Shown: one piece after another, positions 7,744 to 15,229 of the stretch
Numbering within the stretch: position 1 is the stretch's first letter
Layout: each line of letters begins with the position of its first letter
Assembly (NCBI GenBank): GCA_024403455.1
Contig: JAKSRR010000003.1
Coordinates: 1 to 64,000, forward strand
Source: Lachnospiraceae bacterium
GTDB taxonomy: Bacteria > Bacillota > Clostridia > Lachnospirales > Lachnospiraceae
Length of the DNA: 64,000 nt
Direction of reading: 5' to 3'
Translations under genes and position numbers: made by a program
The notes under the pieces: generated by a model
Told to the model about the DNA's origin: nothing
What the model saw: the letters and a program-made list of their open reading frames with translations, nothing else
Database searches by the model: none

Positions 7744-9024
7744 TTACATTTCTTCCGAAATCAGTTCCGCCAACTCCTTCAGAATCACATCCGGATCCTC
7801 ACCATCCCAGATTTTATTAAATGTCAGTTCCAGCTGCATCCAGAAATTTTCCAATTCCACGAGCTTTGGTAAGGTCGCACTAGAAAGGTAGCAGCTTCTT
7901 ACCAGAGGCGGAACTTCCATCAAATTCGAAGCATCTGCGTTGACACAGGGAAGCTTTCCCGTTCTGGAGTATAACGTATTACTAGCTGTGGTAGTCAGAT
8001 AAGAGGCAAAGGTATTCGCTGCTTCCTTATGCTCTGAAAAACCATTGATAACCGCACAATCCGTTACCGAAAGCCCTTTTGCAGGATGCTCACTGTCAAT
8101 CCCAGGAAGCGTTGCTATACCATAGGAATATGGAAACTCCTCATTAAATGTAGCCGTTTCAATCTTCTTTAACGCATCCGCTGTGGCAATTGTGTATACA
8201 ATCTTTCCAGCGACAAAGTCTTCCATAACATGTTCCATGGTATGCTCCTTGGAATCAAAGGAGAAGAACTGGTTCAATTCCTGATATACCTTTAAGCAAG
8301 CTACGGCATCCTCGTTATATACCTCAATAATCTCTGAATCATCTCCTGAAGGACCGCCCACGTTAAAATAGTAGCCAGCAAAGAAATAATTGTAGAATAT
8401 ATCGGAGGCATCCCAAGCAAAGAAATTCTCTACGCCTTCCGGGGTTGAATATAAATCCGCAAAATTCTTCAAATCTTCAATGGTTGCTGGTACCAAGTCT
8501 ACGCCGGAAAGTCCATTCTCTGCAGCCATCTGCGCTAGGTACGTTGCATTATACAAAAGGTATGCCGTATCGTAATAAAACGGATAGCCAAAGTAGGTTC
8601 CATGATAGGTTACCGCTGACAATGCAACATTTGGAAAATGTTCATCGGTAAGTACAGAATCTTCATTATGCGATGCCGGATGAGCAATTCCCATCTTTAC
8701 TGCTTCCTCTAAATTTGAGGTTTCAACAATAAATAAATCCGGGAAGTCTTCACCCTTTACGGAAGCTTCGTAAATGGCCTCCATGTAGGACATATCCTCA
8801 TAAAGCACAACATTTACACGAATATTCTCTTCATCACGAATAGAAAGTGCCGCACTATTCAAAAAGTCTGTTAAACTGCTATCCGTATACCAGATAGTAA
8901 TATCTTCCACAGGCGCAGCAAACAGATTATCTCCCTGGTCGCCACGATAGGCAGCCAGAAAACACATGCCAAGCATTATGAAAATTGTGAATAGCGACAA
9001 AATGCGCTTCACACCTACAGACAT
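7744..9024 (-). CDS. Extracellular solute-binding protein, ABC sugar-type
   Basis: A 426-residue exported protein with an N-terminal hydrophobic segment (about residues 7-25) and a family-1 solute-binding fold (ITIWYTDSSLTDFL, then a domain with FAWDASDIFYNYFFAGYYFNVGG and the late segment GLSVTDCAVINGFSEHKEAA). Such proteins deliver sugars or oligosaccharides to ABC importers. The Cys in MLGMC is not in a good lipobox because Met precedes it, so an uncleaved membrane anchor is more likely. It overlaps the end of argD by 10 bp and so is translated from the arginine operon mRNA; no permease or ATPase gene is nearby. The start could also be the GTG four codons on. Ligand unknown. Confidence 0.88.
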   Translation of the reverse strand: MSVGVKRILSLFTIFIMLGMCFLAAYRGDQGDNLFAAPVEDITIWYTDSSLTDFLNSAALSIRDEENIRVNVVLYEDMSYMEAIYEASVKGEDFPDLFIVETSNLEEAVKMGIAHPASHNEDSVLTDEHFPNVALSAVTYHGTYFGYPFYYDTAYLLYNATYLAQMAAENGLSGVDLVPATIEDLKNFADLYSTPEGVENFFAWDASDIFYNYFFAGYYFNVGGPSGDDSEIIEVYNEDAVACLKVYQELNQFFSFDSKEHTMEHVMEDFVAGKIVYTIATADALKKIETATFNEEFPYSYGIATLPGIDSEHPAKGLSVTDCAVINGFSEHKEAANTFASYLTTTASNTLYSRTGKLPCVNADASNLMEVPPLVRSCYLSSATLPKLVELENFWMQLELTFNKIWDGEDPDVILKELAELISEEM

Positions 9025-10199
9025 TCTTCTAAAATTCCTATCATCTCATCCACATGCTTCTTGGAAATCACAAGCGGAGGCATAATCCGGATAATATTGG
9101 TTCCCGCATTGATTAATACTAGTCCTTTTGCAAGCGCGGCATTAATCTTCTCTGCAACAGGTCCGTCAAATTCTAGACCCTGAATCATCCCTACACCTCT
9201 GTGGTCAATAATCTCACTGTGGTGGCTTTTCACTTCTTCCAGTTTATCCCAAAGATATGCACCAACTTCCTGCACATTCTTCAAAATATCCTTCTCTTCA
9301 AATTCCTTCATAACCTGACATACAGCAGCACAGGCAAGTGGATTACCACCATAGGTTGTACCATGATCACCTGCCACTAAAGAGCTCTGTCCAGCCTTTT
9401 CTGTCATCATAAAGGCGCCCACCGGTACACCACAACCTAATGCCTTTGCACTGGTCATGACATCTGGCTTAATTCCAAACTTCTGCCAAGCAAACATGGA
9501 ACCGGTCCTTCCCATACCACACTGAATCTCGTCAAAAATCAGAAGGATATCTTTCGCATCACAAAGTTCCCGAAGCTGCTTTAAAAACTCCTCCTTTGCA
9601 GGGCGTATACCACCTTCTCCCTGCACTGTCTCCAGAATAATAGCGCAGGTCTTATCAGACAAACAATTCTTTACACTTTCGATGTCATTAAGTTCCGCAA
9701 ACTTGATATTACCAATGCCAGGTTCAAATGCTTCCCGATACTTCTTCGTTCCCGTAATAGAAAGTGCTCCCATAGTCCGGCCATGGAAGGAGTGCTCAAA
9801 AGCAATGATTTCGTGATCCGTACTTCCATCCTTTAGGTAAGCATATTTCCTTGCCGTCTTGATAGCACCTTCAATTGCTTCTGCACCAGAATTTGTAAAG
9901 AACACCCTATCCATGCCAGAAGCCTTCTTAATAGCTTTCGCTGCCTCAATGGCAGGAACATTATAATAGTAGTTAGAAGTATGAATAATCTTATCAATCT
10001 GCTTCTTTAATGCATCATTGTATGCTTCATCATGATACCCTAATGCAAAAACGCCAATACCGGAAACAAAGTCTAGATACTTCTTCCCCTCTAAATCATA
10101 GAGATATACATCTTCTCCCTTATCAAAAACAACCTGATACCGGTTGTAGGTATGTAATAAGGCACCCTCTGCCTCTTCAATATATTCTTTCATGTTCAT
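9015..10199 (-). CDS. argD: Acetylornithine aminotransferase
   Basis: PLP-dependent class III aminotransferase of arginine synthesis: N-acetylglutamate semialdehyde plus glutamate gives N2-acetylornithine plus 2-oxoglutarate. Seen in 394 residues: TNSGAEAIEGAIKTARK (PLP phosphate region), SFHGRTMGALS, the LLIFDEIQCGMGRTG segment with the PLP-ring Asp, and the Schiff-base lysine in TSAKALGCGVP (about residue 252). The first possible ATG (10205) is 2 nt from GAGG (10208-10211); the ATG at 10199 is 8 nt away and is preferred. It follows argB by about 15 nt and overlaps the solute-binding protein gene downstream. Confidence 0.97.
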   Translation of the reverse strand: MNMKEYIEEAEGALLHTYNRYQVVFDKGEDVYLYDLEGKKYLDFVSGIGVFALGYHDEAYNDALKKQIDKIIHTSNYYYNVPAIEAAKAIKKASGMDRVFFTNSGAEAIEGAIKTARKYAYLKDGSTDHEIIAFEHSFHGRTMGALSITGTKKYREAFEPGIGNIKFAELNDIESVKNCLSDKTCAIILETVQGEGGIRPAKEEFLKQLRELCDAKDILLIFDEIQCGMGRTGSMFAWQKFGIKPDVMTSAKALGCGVPVGAFMMTEKAGQSSLVAGDHGTTYGGNPLACAAVCQVMKEFEEKDILKNVQEVGAYLWDKLEEVKSHHSEIIDHRGVGMIQGLEFDGPVAEKINAALAKGLVLINAGTNIIRIMPPLVISKKHVDEMIGILEECL

Positions 10200-10214
10200 T
10201 ATCATTACCTCATC

Positions 10215-11135
10215 CTAGCAGAAATGATCCCTAGGCTCTCCTTTTGCAAGATTGTCATCATCAGAAATAATCGCTGTACCAATACCCTTCTTCGTGAAGA
10301 TTTCAAGAAGCAGGCAGTGCGGTACACGGCCATCCAGAATATGCACTCGACTTACACCACTCTTAATCGCAGAAGTACAGTTATTTAACTTCGGAAGCAT
10401 ACCACCGCCGATGATACCACTATCAATCAGTGCATCTGCTTCTGATGCCGTTAATCTGGAAATAAAGGAGGACTTATCATTAATATCACGATATAAGCCT
10501 TCAATATCCGTAAGGAATACCAGCTTATCTGCCCCAACTGCCTTTGCCACAGCGCAGGCTGCATCGTCTGCATTGATATTGTAGGTATCGAAATTATCAT
10601 CTAATCCAATAGGTGCAACGATGGGTAAGAAATCATTTTCCAAAAGATCTAATAAAATCTTTGCGTCTACCTTCTTTACATCGCCAACATAACCGATGTC
10701 CTGTCCCTGGAACAGCTTCTTATCAACATTTAAAAGACCACCATCCTTACCGGATACACCAACAGCCTTTACACCCAATTCCTGTACCATGGTTACCAAT
10801 CTCTTGTTAACCTTATTCAGAACCATCTCGGCAATTTCCATGGTCTCTGCATCTGTTACGCGAAGACCGCCAACAAACTCAGACTCTTTACCAACCTTAT
10901 TCACCCACTTGCTGATTTCCTTACCGCCACCATGCACAATAATAGGTTTGAAACCAACCAGCTTTAATAACGTAACATCCTTAATAACATTCTTCTGAAG
11001 TTCTTCGTCTGCCATGGCACTGCCGCCATACTTTACAACGATAATCTTTCTGTTAAAGCGCTGGATATAAGGGAGAGCCTCAATCAAAACCTCCGCTTTT
11101 GCTAATACACTATCCATTTCCTGTGAATTACTCAT
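10215..11135 (-). CDS. argB: Acetylglutamate kinase
   Basis: Second step of arginine synthesis: ATP-dependent phosphorylation of N-acetylglutamate. The 306 residues show the amino-acid-kinase fold with [10 protein letters not shown] (phosphate-binding), [14 protein letters not shown] (glycine-rich loop), the NAG-binding region [19 protein letters not shown], and the lysine-containing [11 protein letters not shown] segment. The N-terminal helix before the kinase core (residues 1-26) is of the type linked to arginine feedback inhibition and hexamer formation in the family, so feedback control is plausible. AGGAG lies 6 nt before the ATG. Within the argJ-argB-argD run; 72 nt separate it from argJ. 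Confidence 0.97.
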   Translation of the reverse strand: MSNSQEMDSVLAKAEVLIEALPYIQRFNRKIIVVKYGGSAMADEELQKNVIKDVTLLKLVGFKPIIVHGGGKEISKWVNKVGKESEFVGGLRVTDAETMEIAEMVLNKVNKRLVTMVQELGVKAVGVSGKDGGLLNVDKKLFQGQDIGYVGDVKKVDAKILLDLLENDFLPIVAPIGLDDNFDTYNINADDAACAVAKAVGADKLVFLTDIEGLYRDINDKSSFISRLTASEADALIDSGIIGGGMLPKLNNCTSAIKSGVSRVHILDGRVPHCLLLEIFTKKGIGTAIISDDDNLAKGEPRDHFC

Positions 11136-11207
11136 AATCTTCTCCTGCCTATCTATATGATATCTTTTGTTAGTCTTATTTCAGTCTTCTTTATGTACCT
11201 CAAAGAC

Positions 11208-12431
11208 TTAAGAACGATAATCTGCATTAATTTTTACATAATCGTAGGATAAATCACATCCCCATGCAGTCGCTGCTGCATCACCTTCATGCATATTGCA
11301 GATAACGGTTACTTCCTTCTCAGAAAGAATCTTCGTTGCTTCCTCTTCGCTATAGTCCGCAGCCACACCATCCTTAAAGATCAGAATGGAACCTGCAGCA
11401 CTTTCAAAATGCATTTCCACTTTTGCAGGATCAAACTGTGCTCCACTGTAGCCTAATGCACACAGAATACGTCCCCAGTTCGCATCATGTCCAAAAATGG
11501 CTGCCTTTGTAAGGGAGGAACAAATCACGGCCTTTGCCAAGACCTTTGCATCTCTAGTATTCTTCGCTCCAACAACACGACAGGTAAAGAGCGCCGTAGC
11601 TCCTTCACCATCTCCTGCCATCTCTTTTGCAAGATACTCGCAGACAATATAAAGGACTTCTTTAAATGTCGTATAATCAGCATTCTTTTCTGTGATTTCT
11701 TCATTGTCCGCCATACCATTGGCAAGTAGTAACAACGTATCATTGGTGGACGTATCCCCATCCACACTAATCATGTTGAACGTGTCTTTTACTACTTCAG
11801 ACAGTGCTTCCTGTAATAATGCCTTACTGATATTTAAGTCAGTGGTAATATAGCCAAGCATCGTGCACATGTTGGGATGAATCATACCGGAACCTTTGCA
11901 CATACCACCTAATGTAATCGTCTTTCCTCCCACCTCGAAGGTAAGCGCGATTTCTTTCTTATGCGTATCCGTTGTCATGATTGCCTTGGCAGCTTTTGTA
12001 CCAGCTTCGATGGTATCCTCTTTAACGGCCATCAGTGCCTTTACACCAGCAACAATTTTGTCTTCTTCAATCTGTCTTCCAATAACACCAGTGGAACCTA
12101 CAAGGACAGTAGATACATCCTCTCCCGTAAGATCGCAAACCGCCTGTGCGGTTGCCGCACAGATGCGCATACCTTCCTCACCAGTACATGCATTGGCAAT
12201 ACCAGAGTTAACGATGACTGCTCTAACATAGGGAGCAGTATCCACAATATTCTTATCCCACAGAACAGGCGCTGCCTTCACTACATTGGTAGTAAATGTT
12301 CCAGCAACCTTACAAGGAACCTGTGAAAATACAATTGCCATATCTTCACGGCCTTCATACTTAATACCTGCCGCAGTCGAACCAGCTTCAAAACCTGTTG
12401 CTGCAGTAACACCGCCATCTATAATTTTCAT
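11208..12431 (-). CDS. argJ: Ornithine acetyltransferase, self-cleaving (ArgJ)
   Basis: Recycles the acetyl group from N-acetylornithine to glutamate; bifunctional members also use acetyl-CoA to make N-acetylglutamate. The 407-residue precursor has CKGSGMIHPNM followed by the nucleophile in the CTML turn (Cys189-Thr190). In studied enzymes autoproteolysis occurs before this Thr, usually after Ala (ATML); here the residue is Cys. The family motifs NSGIANACTG, STGVIGR, SVDGDTSTNDT and HDANWGRI are intact. AAAGGAG lies 7 nt upstream of the ATG. It follows a GNAT gene by 21 nt and precedes argB. Confidence 0.97.
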   Translation of the reverse strand: MKIIDGGVTAATGFEAGSTAAGIKYEGREDMAIVFSQVPCKVAGTFTTNVVKAAPVLWDKNIVDTAPYVRAVIVNSGIANACTGEEGMRICAATAQAVCDLTGEDVSTVLVGSTGVIGRQIEEDKIVAGVKALMAVKEDTIEAGTKAAKAIMTTDTHKKEIALTFEVGGKTITLGGMCKGSGMIHPNMCTMLGYITTDLNISKALLQEALSEVVKDTFNMISVDGDTSTNDTLLLLANGMADNEEITEKNADYTTFKEVLYIVCEYLAKEMAGDGEGATALFTCRVVGAKNTRDAKVLAKAVICSSLTKAAIFGHDANWGRILCALGYSGAQFDPAKVEMHFESAAGSILIFKDGVAADYSEEEATKILSEKEVTVICNMHEGDAAATAWGCDLSYDYVKINADYRS

Positions 12432-12452
12432 AATTAATCTCCTTTGAACTCT

Positions 12453-12899
12453 CTATTCATTAAAGGCTGAAATATTCGCCTCGTTTAAAGTAAAGTCATA
12501 ATAATTTAAATCTTCTCGTTTGGTCCAGCCGATGCATTTCCAAAAAGCATTACCGATGTCATTTCTCGTAAACGCAATAAGACTAACCTTATTGACGTTT
12601 TCCTCCTTTAATGCCTGCATACATGCCACAACCATTGCTTTTCCTATACCATGCCGTCTATATCCTTCCGCAACGCATACATGATATAGGCATCCTCGTC
12701 GGCCATCATGTCCGCAGAGAATGCAGCCAACAATCTTACCATCCTCTACCGCAACAACACTGGTCGTAGGATTACGTCGTAAAAATGCAGCAACACCTGC
12801 TTCAGAATCATCAATAGAACGAATAGCAAAACCCTTAATGGTCATCCATAAGTCCTTTACTTCCTGATAATCTTCGATGGTCATTGGCCGAACTGTCAT
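12453..12899 (-). CDS. GNAT acetyltransferase leading the arginine operon
   Basis: A 148-residue single-domain GNAT fold, resembling the YpeA-like subgroup: MTIEDYQEVKDLW at the N-terminus, beta-strand VVAVEDGKIVGCILCGHDGRRG, acetyl-CoA pyrophosphate loop in VCVAEGYRRHGIGKAM (RRHGIGKA is the R/QxxGxG/A motif), and the late FWKCIGWTKREDL strand. Acceptor unknown. It is the first gene of the transcript and occupies the place argC has in typical argCJBD operons. A contribution to N-acetylglutamate formation is possible but unproven; many GNATs are neutral passengers. GAGGTG lies 7 nt before the ATG. Confidence 0.88.
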   Translation of the reverse strand: MTVRPMTIEDYQEVKDLWMTIKGFAIRSIDDSEAGVAAFLRRNPTTSVVAVEDGKIVGCILCGHDGRRGCLYHVCVAEGYRRHGIGKAMVVACMQALKEENVNKVSLIAFTRNDIGNAFWKCIGWTKREDLNYYDFTLNEANISAFNE

Positions 12900-12943
12900 A
12901 ATCCTACACCTCGCGCATAAAAATTAGTCCATAATAAAACAAT

Positions 12944-12949
12944 ATTATA
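12944..12949 (-). promoter_or_regulatory. Possible arginine operon promoter -10
   Basis: Minus-strand TATAAT about 45 nt upstream of the GNAT start, in a 127-bp AT-rich gap. No good -35 or clear ARG box dyad was found. Confidence 0.4.
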
Positions 12950-13026
12950 CTACAAAGGGAGTAAAAATAGAACAAATAGTAATACTTTTGTAAAAGAATA
13001 TTTAAGAACAGGAATGAAATAGAAAC

Positions 13027-13317
13027 TTAGATAACTCGAATGATTCCGGATCCTAATAAAAATGTCACAAGCACAATCCAAATGGTAGCAAGAATAGGCA
13101 TACCATAGAGGAAATACCAGTGTTTCGTCTTGTGTCTAAAGACATACATACCGATGGTAGAGCCCAGCGCTCCCCCAAAAATAGCAATCACAAAAAGCGT
13201 AGCCTCTGGAATGCGAAATGCATGCCTCTTCGCCTTCAGCTTATCAATCCCCATGAAGGCAAAACCGGCCAGGTTCAATACCCCCAGGTAAATCGCAATA
13301 TACCCGTATACGTTCAC
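13027..13317 (-). CDS. DUF1294 small membrane protein
   Basis: A 96-residue protein with three predicted helices (about 5-24, 40-60, 70-92) and the DUF1294 hallmark: MGIDKLKAKRHAFRIPE, with a cytosolic basic patch, then GGALGSTIGMYVFRHKTKHW. Function unknown for the family. The start is GTG (13315-13317) with GGGAG about 8 nt upstream. Last gene of a possible small operon running from the GNAT at 15127. Confidence 0.9.
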   Translation of the reverse strand: MNVYGYIAIYLGVLNLAGFAFMGIDKLKAKRHAFRIPEATLFVIAIFGGALGSTIGMYVFRHKTKHWYFLYGMPILATIWIVLVTFLLGSGIIRVI

Positions 13318-13367
13318 TGTCTCTCTCCCTCAAAAAACACAGTATCCACAAGCTATGTACGCGCACT

Positions 13368-13859
13368 CTACTCACTTTCGTAAGGTGGCAGGTTATGCTT
13401 CTGGCTATAATGCTCTAGGAAGTTATAGATATCTTCTGGAGTACGGGCAAGTGGCTTTTTAAACTTTGTAAGCTTTGCATGATTAAACAAACTTGCTAAG
13501 AATCCACTACAGGTATAACAACCCGAAAGAGGGGCTTCTTTCCCTAAGGGTGTTGCAAAAAGCTGAAAATAATTGTACAACTTCAGCTTTTTCTTTTTCA
13601 TTCGCTCAATTTCTTTACGAATATAGGCATACTGTGCATCACTAATATAAAGGTCGTACTCTTTATACATCTTATAACGACTATAATGTTCTCTCGTAAA
13701 GCAGGCAGTAAACCAAAGTTTCTCAATGATACGGCAATAGGAATAAATCTCACCATCAATTTTCAAGCTGCAGTGTCCATAACGAAACTTCGTAAACTTA
13801 ACTACGAAAGCCCCGAATGATGTATTGGACTCTGACATAATAACTGTAATTTTCTTCAT
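13368..13859 (-). CDS. Putative permuted papain-like (NlpC/P60-type) protein
   Basis: A 163-residue protein without signal peptide. I see a histidine in FRYGHCSLKID (around residue 30) and, later, a Cys-rich strand-helix SGCYTCSGFLASLF (about 112-125). The order His first, Cys later, with the Cys at the start of a hydrophobic helix, is that of circularly permuted NlpC/P60 folds (YiiX/LRAT-like hydrolases or acyltransferases). This is inference from motif pattern; another alpha/beta fold is possible. A basic segment RMKKKKLKLY lies between. It starts 48 nt after ridA. Confidence 0.6.
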   Translation of the reverse strand: MKKITVIMSESNTSFGAFVVKFTKFRYGHCSLKIDGEIYSYCRIIEKLWFTACFTREHYSRYKMYKEYDLYISDAQYAYIRKEIERMKKKKLKLYNYFQLFATPLGKEAPLSGCYTCSGFLASLFNHAKLTKFKKPLARTPEDIYNFLEHYSQKHNLPPYESE

Positions 13860-13907
13860 CCCTCAACCCTACCTAAAAAACTTTGGAATCATTTTATTTT
13901 ATCTTAT

Positions 13908-14285
13908 TTATCCAAGGTACGCAATGACTTCCACTTCGCAGAGAACCCCCTTGGGAAGTTCCTTCACTGCCACACAGCTTCTGGCAGGCTTGCTAATGAA
14001 ATATTCCTCATACACCTTATTAAAAGCTGCAAAATCTCCCATATCTGCAAGGAAACAGGTTGTTTTTACAACATTCTCAAAGGATGCACCTGCTGCCTTT
14101 AGGATTTCACCGGCATTGATGCAGGACTGTCTTGCCTGGGCTTCAATTCCTTCTGCCTCAATCTGTCCTGTTGCTGGATTGATGGGAATCTGTCCAGACG
14201 CATAAAGAAAATCACCGGCAACAATTCCCTGTGAATAAGGTCCAATGGCTGCTGGTGCTGTAGGTGTACTAATAACTTTTGTCAT
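13908..14285 (-). CDS. ridA: RidA family reactive imine deaminase
   Basis: Cytosolic trimeric enzyme that hydrolyses reactive 2-aminoacrylate and related enamines released by PLP enzymes. The 125-residue length is standard. Motifs: IGPYSQGIVAGDFLYASGQ, NAGEILKAAG, and the C-terminal signature PARSCVAVKELPKGVLCEVE, including the catalytic arginine and the glutamate near residue 119. Ribosome site GAGAGGG at 8 nt. Confidence 0.96.
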   Translation of the reverse strand: MTKVISTPTAPAAIGPYSQGIVAGDFLYASGQIPINPATGQIEAEGIEAQARQSCINAGEILKAAGASFENVVKTTCFLADMGDFAAFNKVYEEYFISKPARSCVAVKELPKGVLCEVEVIAYLG

Positions 14286-14367
14286 ATCTTAATCCCTCTC
14301 TTTTCTTGGTCTTTCAGAAAATATTAAACATCTTCTCCAAAGTATTTCGTGCAGAAAACTCTGCAAT

Positions 14368-14601
14368 TTATCCTTCTCTAAAGGATACCACAACGTAAAA
14401 TCCTCGCGGTGTTTCCTTAATATCTACTACTGTTCCTTCCGTTGCTGTCAGCCGCTCCGTAAAAGGAATATTGCCGCTCATAGCCACTGCCGGATCAATC
14501 GTATAATAATAGTTACTCGGAAGCAGACCTTCTGTTACGGTGACTCTATCGCCTACATTCACCAGACCCGGTCGCTCCATTTTGAATTCCATCTCACGCA
14601 T
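14368..14601 (-). CDS. Small hypothetical protein, SH3/KOW-like beta fold
   Basis: A 77-residue soluble protein, not recognised as a named family. The pattern LVNVGDRVTVTEG ... EGTVVDIKETPRGFYVVVSF is rich in alternating hydrophobics and Gly turns, as in small SH3/KOW-like barrels that bind nucleic acid or ribosomal partners. It starts 10 nt after the GNAT stop with AGGG in that gap, so it is translated from the same mRNA. Confidence 0.75.
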   Translation of the reverse strand: MREMEFKMERPGLVNVGDRVTVTEGLLPSNYYYTIDPAVAMSGNIPFTERLTATEGTVVDIKETPRGFYVVVSFREG

Positions 14602-14611
14602 CGCTTCATCC

Positions 14612-15127
14612 CTACTTCACGTATGCCCTAAATCGGATTCGTTGTCCGAAGAAATCATCATCAAACTCTTCCTGTGCAGTAAAGCCTACCTTCTCTAAGA
14701 GTTTGGCAGCCCACTCTGAATCCACTCTGGAGTATGCAAAAATACGGTCTTTACTGTACTTCTTCTTCGCATACTCTACCATGCTGTCTAATGTTTCCAC
14801 TGCGTAGCCTTTTCCACGGTACGCATCCATAAGCATCATGGAAATTTTAATTTCCCGCTTGGAGTTTAACTTCAACGACACTGTACCAATCAGCTTGTTT
14901 TCGCTTTTTAATACAATACCATAACGATGCGGAAAATGTCCCATCTGATAGTGTGCCTGAATTGACTCAATATCTGCTTTCACTTCTGATGGATCGTCAT
15001 AACACTCATTGGGAAACTTGTCACACCACTTTGACTGCGAAAGCTCATAAAGCGCATCCGCATCCTCCATCGCCAGACGCCTAATAGCCAAATGCTTCGT
15101 TGTATAAAGCATAATATTCTGTTGCAT
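14612..15127 (-). CDS. GNAT acetyltransferase, RimJ/RimL-like
   Basis: A 171-residue acetyltransferase of the Acetyltransf_3 type, whose known members acetylate ribosomal protein N-termini, spermidine or antibiotics. Features: LAIRRLAMEDADALYELSQ at the N-terminus, beta-4 IGTVSLKLNSK, acetyl-CoA loop YRGKGYAVETLDSMVEYA, and the C-terminal AAKLLEKVGF strand-helix. Acceptor unknown. It heads a probable transcript with a very good sigma-A promoter (15174-15202), and the next gene begins 10 nt after its stop. Confidence 0.9.
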   Translation of the reverse strand: MQQNIMLYTTKHLAIRRLAMEDADALYELSQSKWCDKFPNECYDDPSEVKADIESIQAHYQMGHFPHRYGIVLKSENKLIGTVSLKLNSKREIKISMMLMDAYRGKGYAVETLDSMVEYAKKKYSKDRIFAYSRVDSEWAAKLLEKVGFTAQEEFDDDFFGQRIRFRAYVK

Positions 15128-15173
15128 ATGTATACCCCCAAACCAATCAGAAATTGGATATAAATTTACCCTT

Positions 15174-15202
15174 TTTATAGCACTTTAATGAAGGCATTTC
15201 AA
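15174..15202 (-). promoter_or_regulatory. Strong sigma-A promoter for the 15127-13027 gene run
   Basis: Minus-strand TTGAAA (15197-15202), a 17-nt spacer, and TATAAA (15174-15179), ending about 46 nt before the GNAT start. Confidence 0.7.
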
Positions 15203-15229
15203 CCCATATATCAGATTCGTTTTTGCCAC

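Noticed and set aside
12900-13026. ARG box for an ArgR repressor
   Set aside because: AT-rich but without the expected imperfect palindrome; not called.
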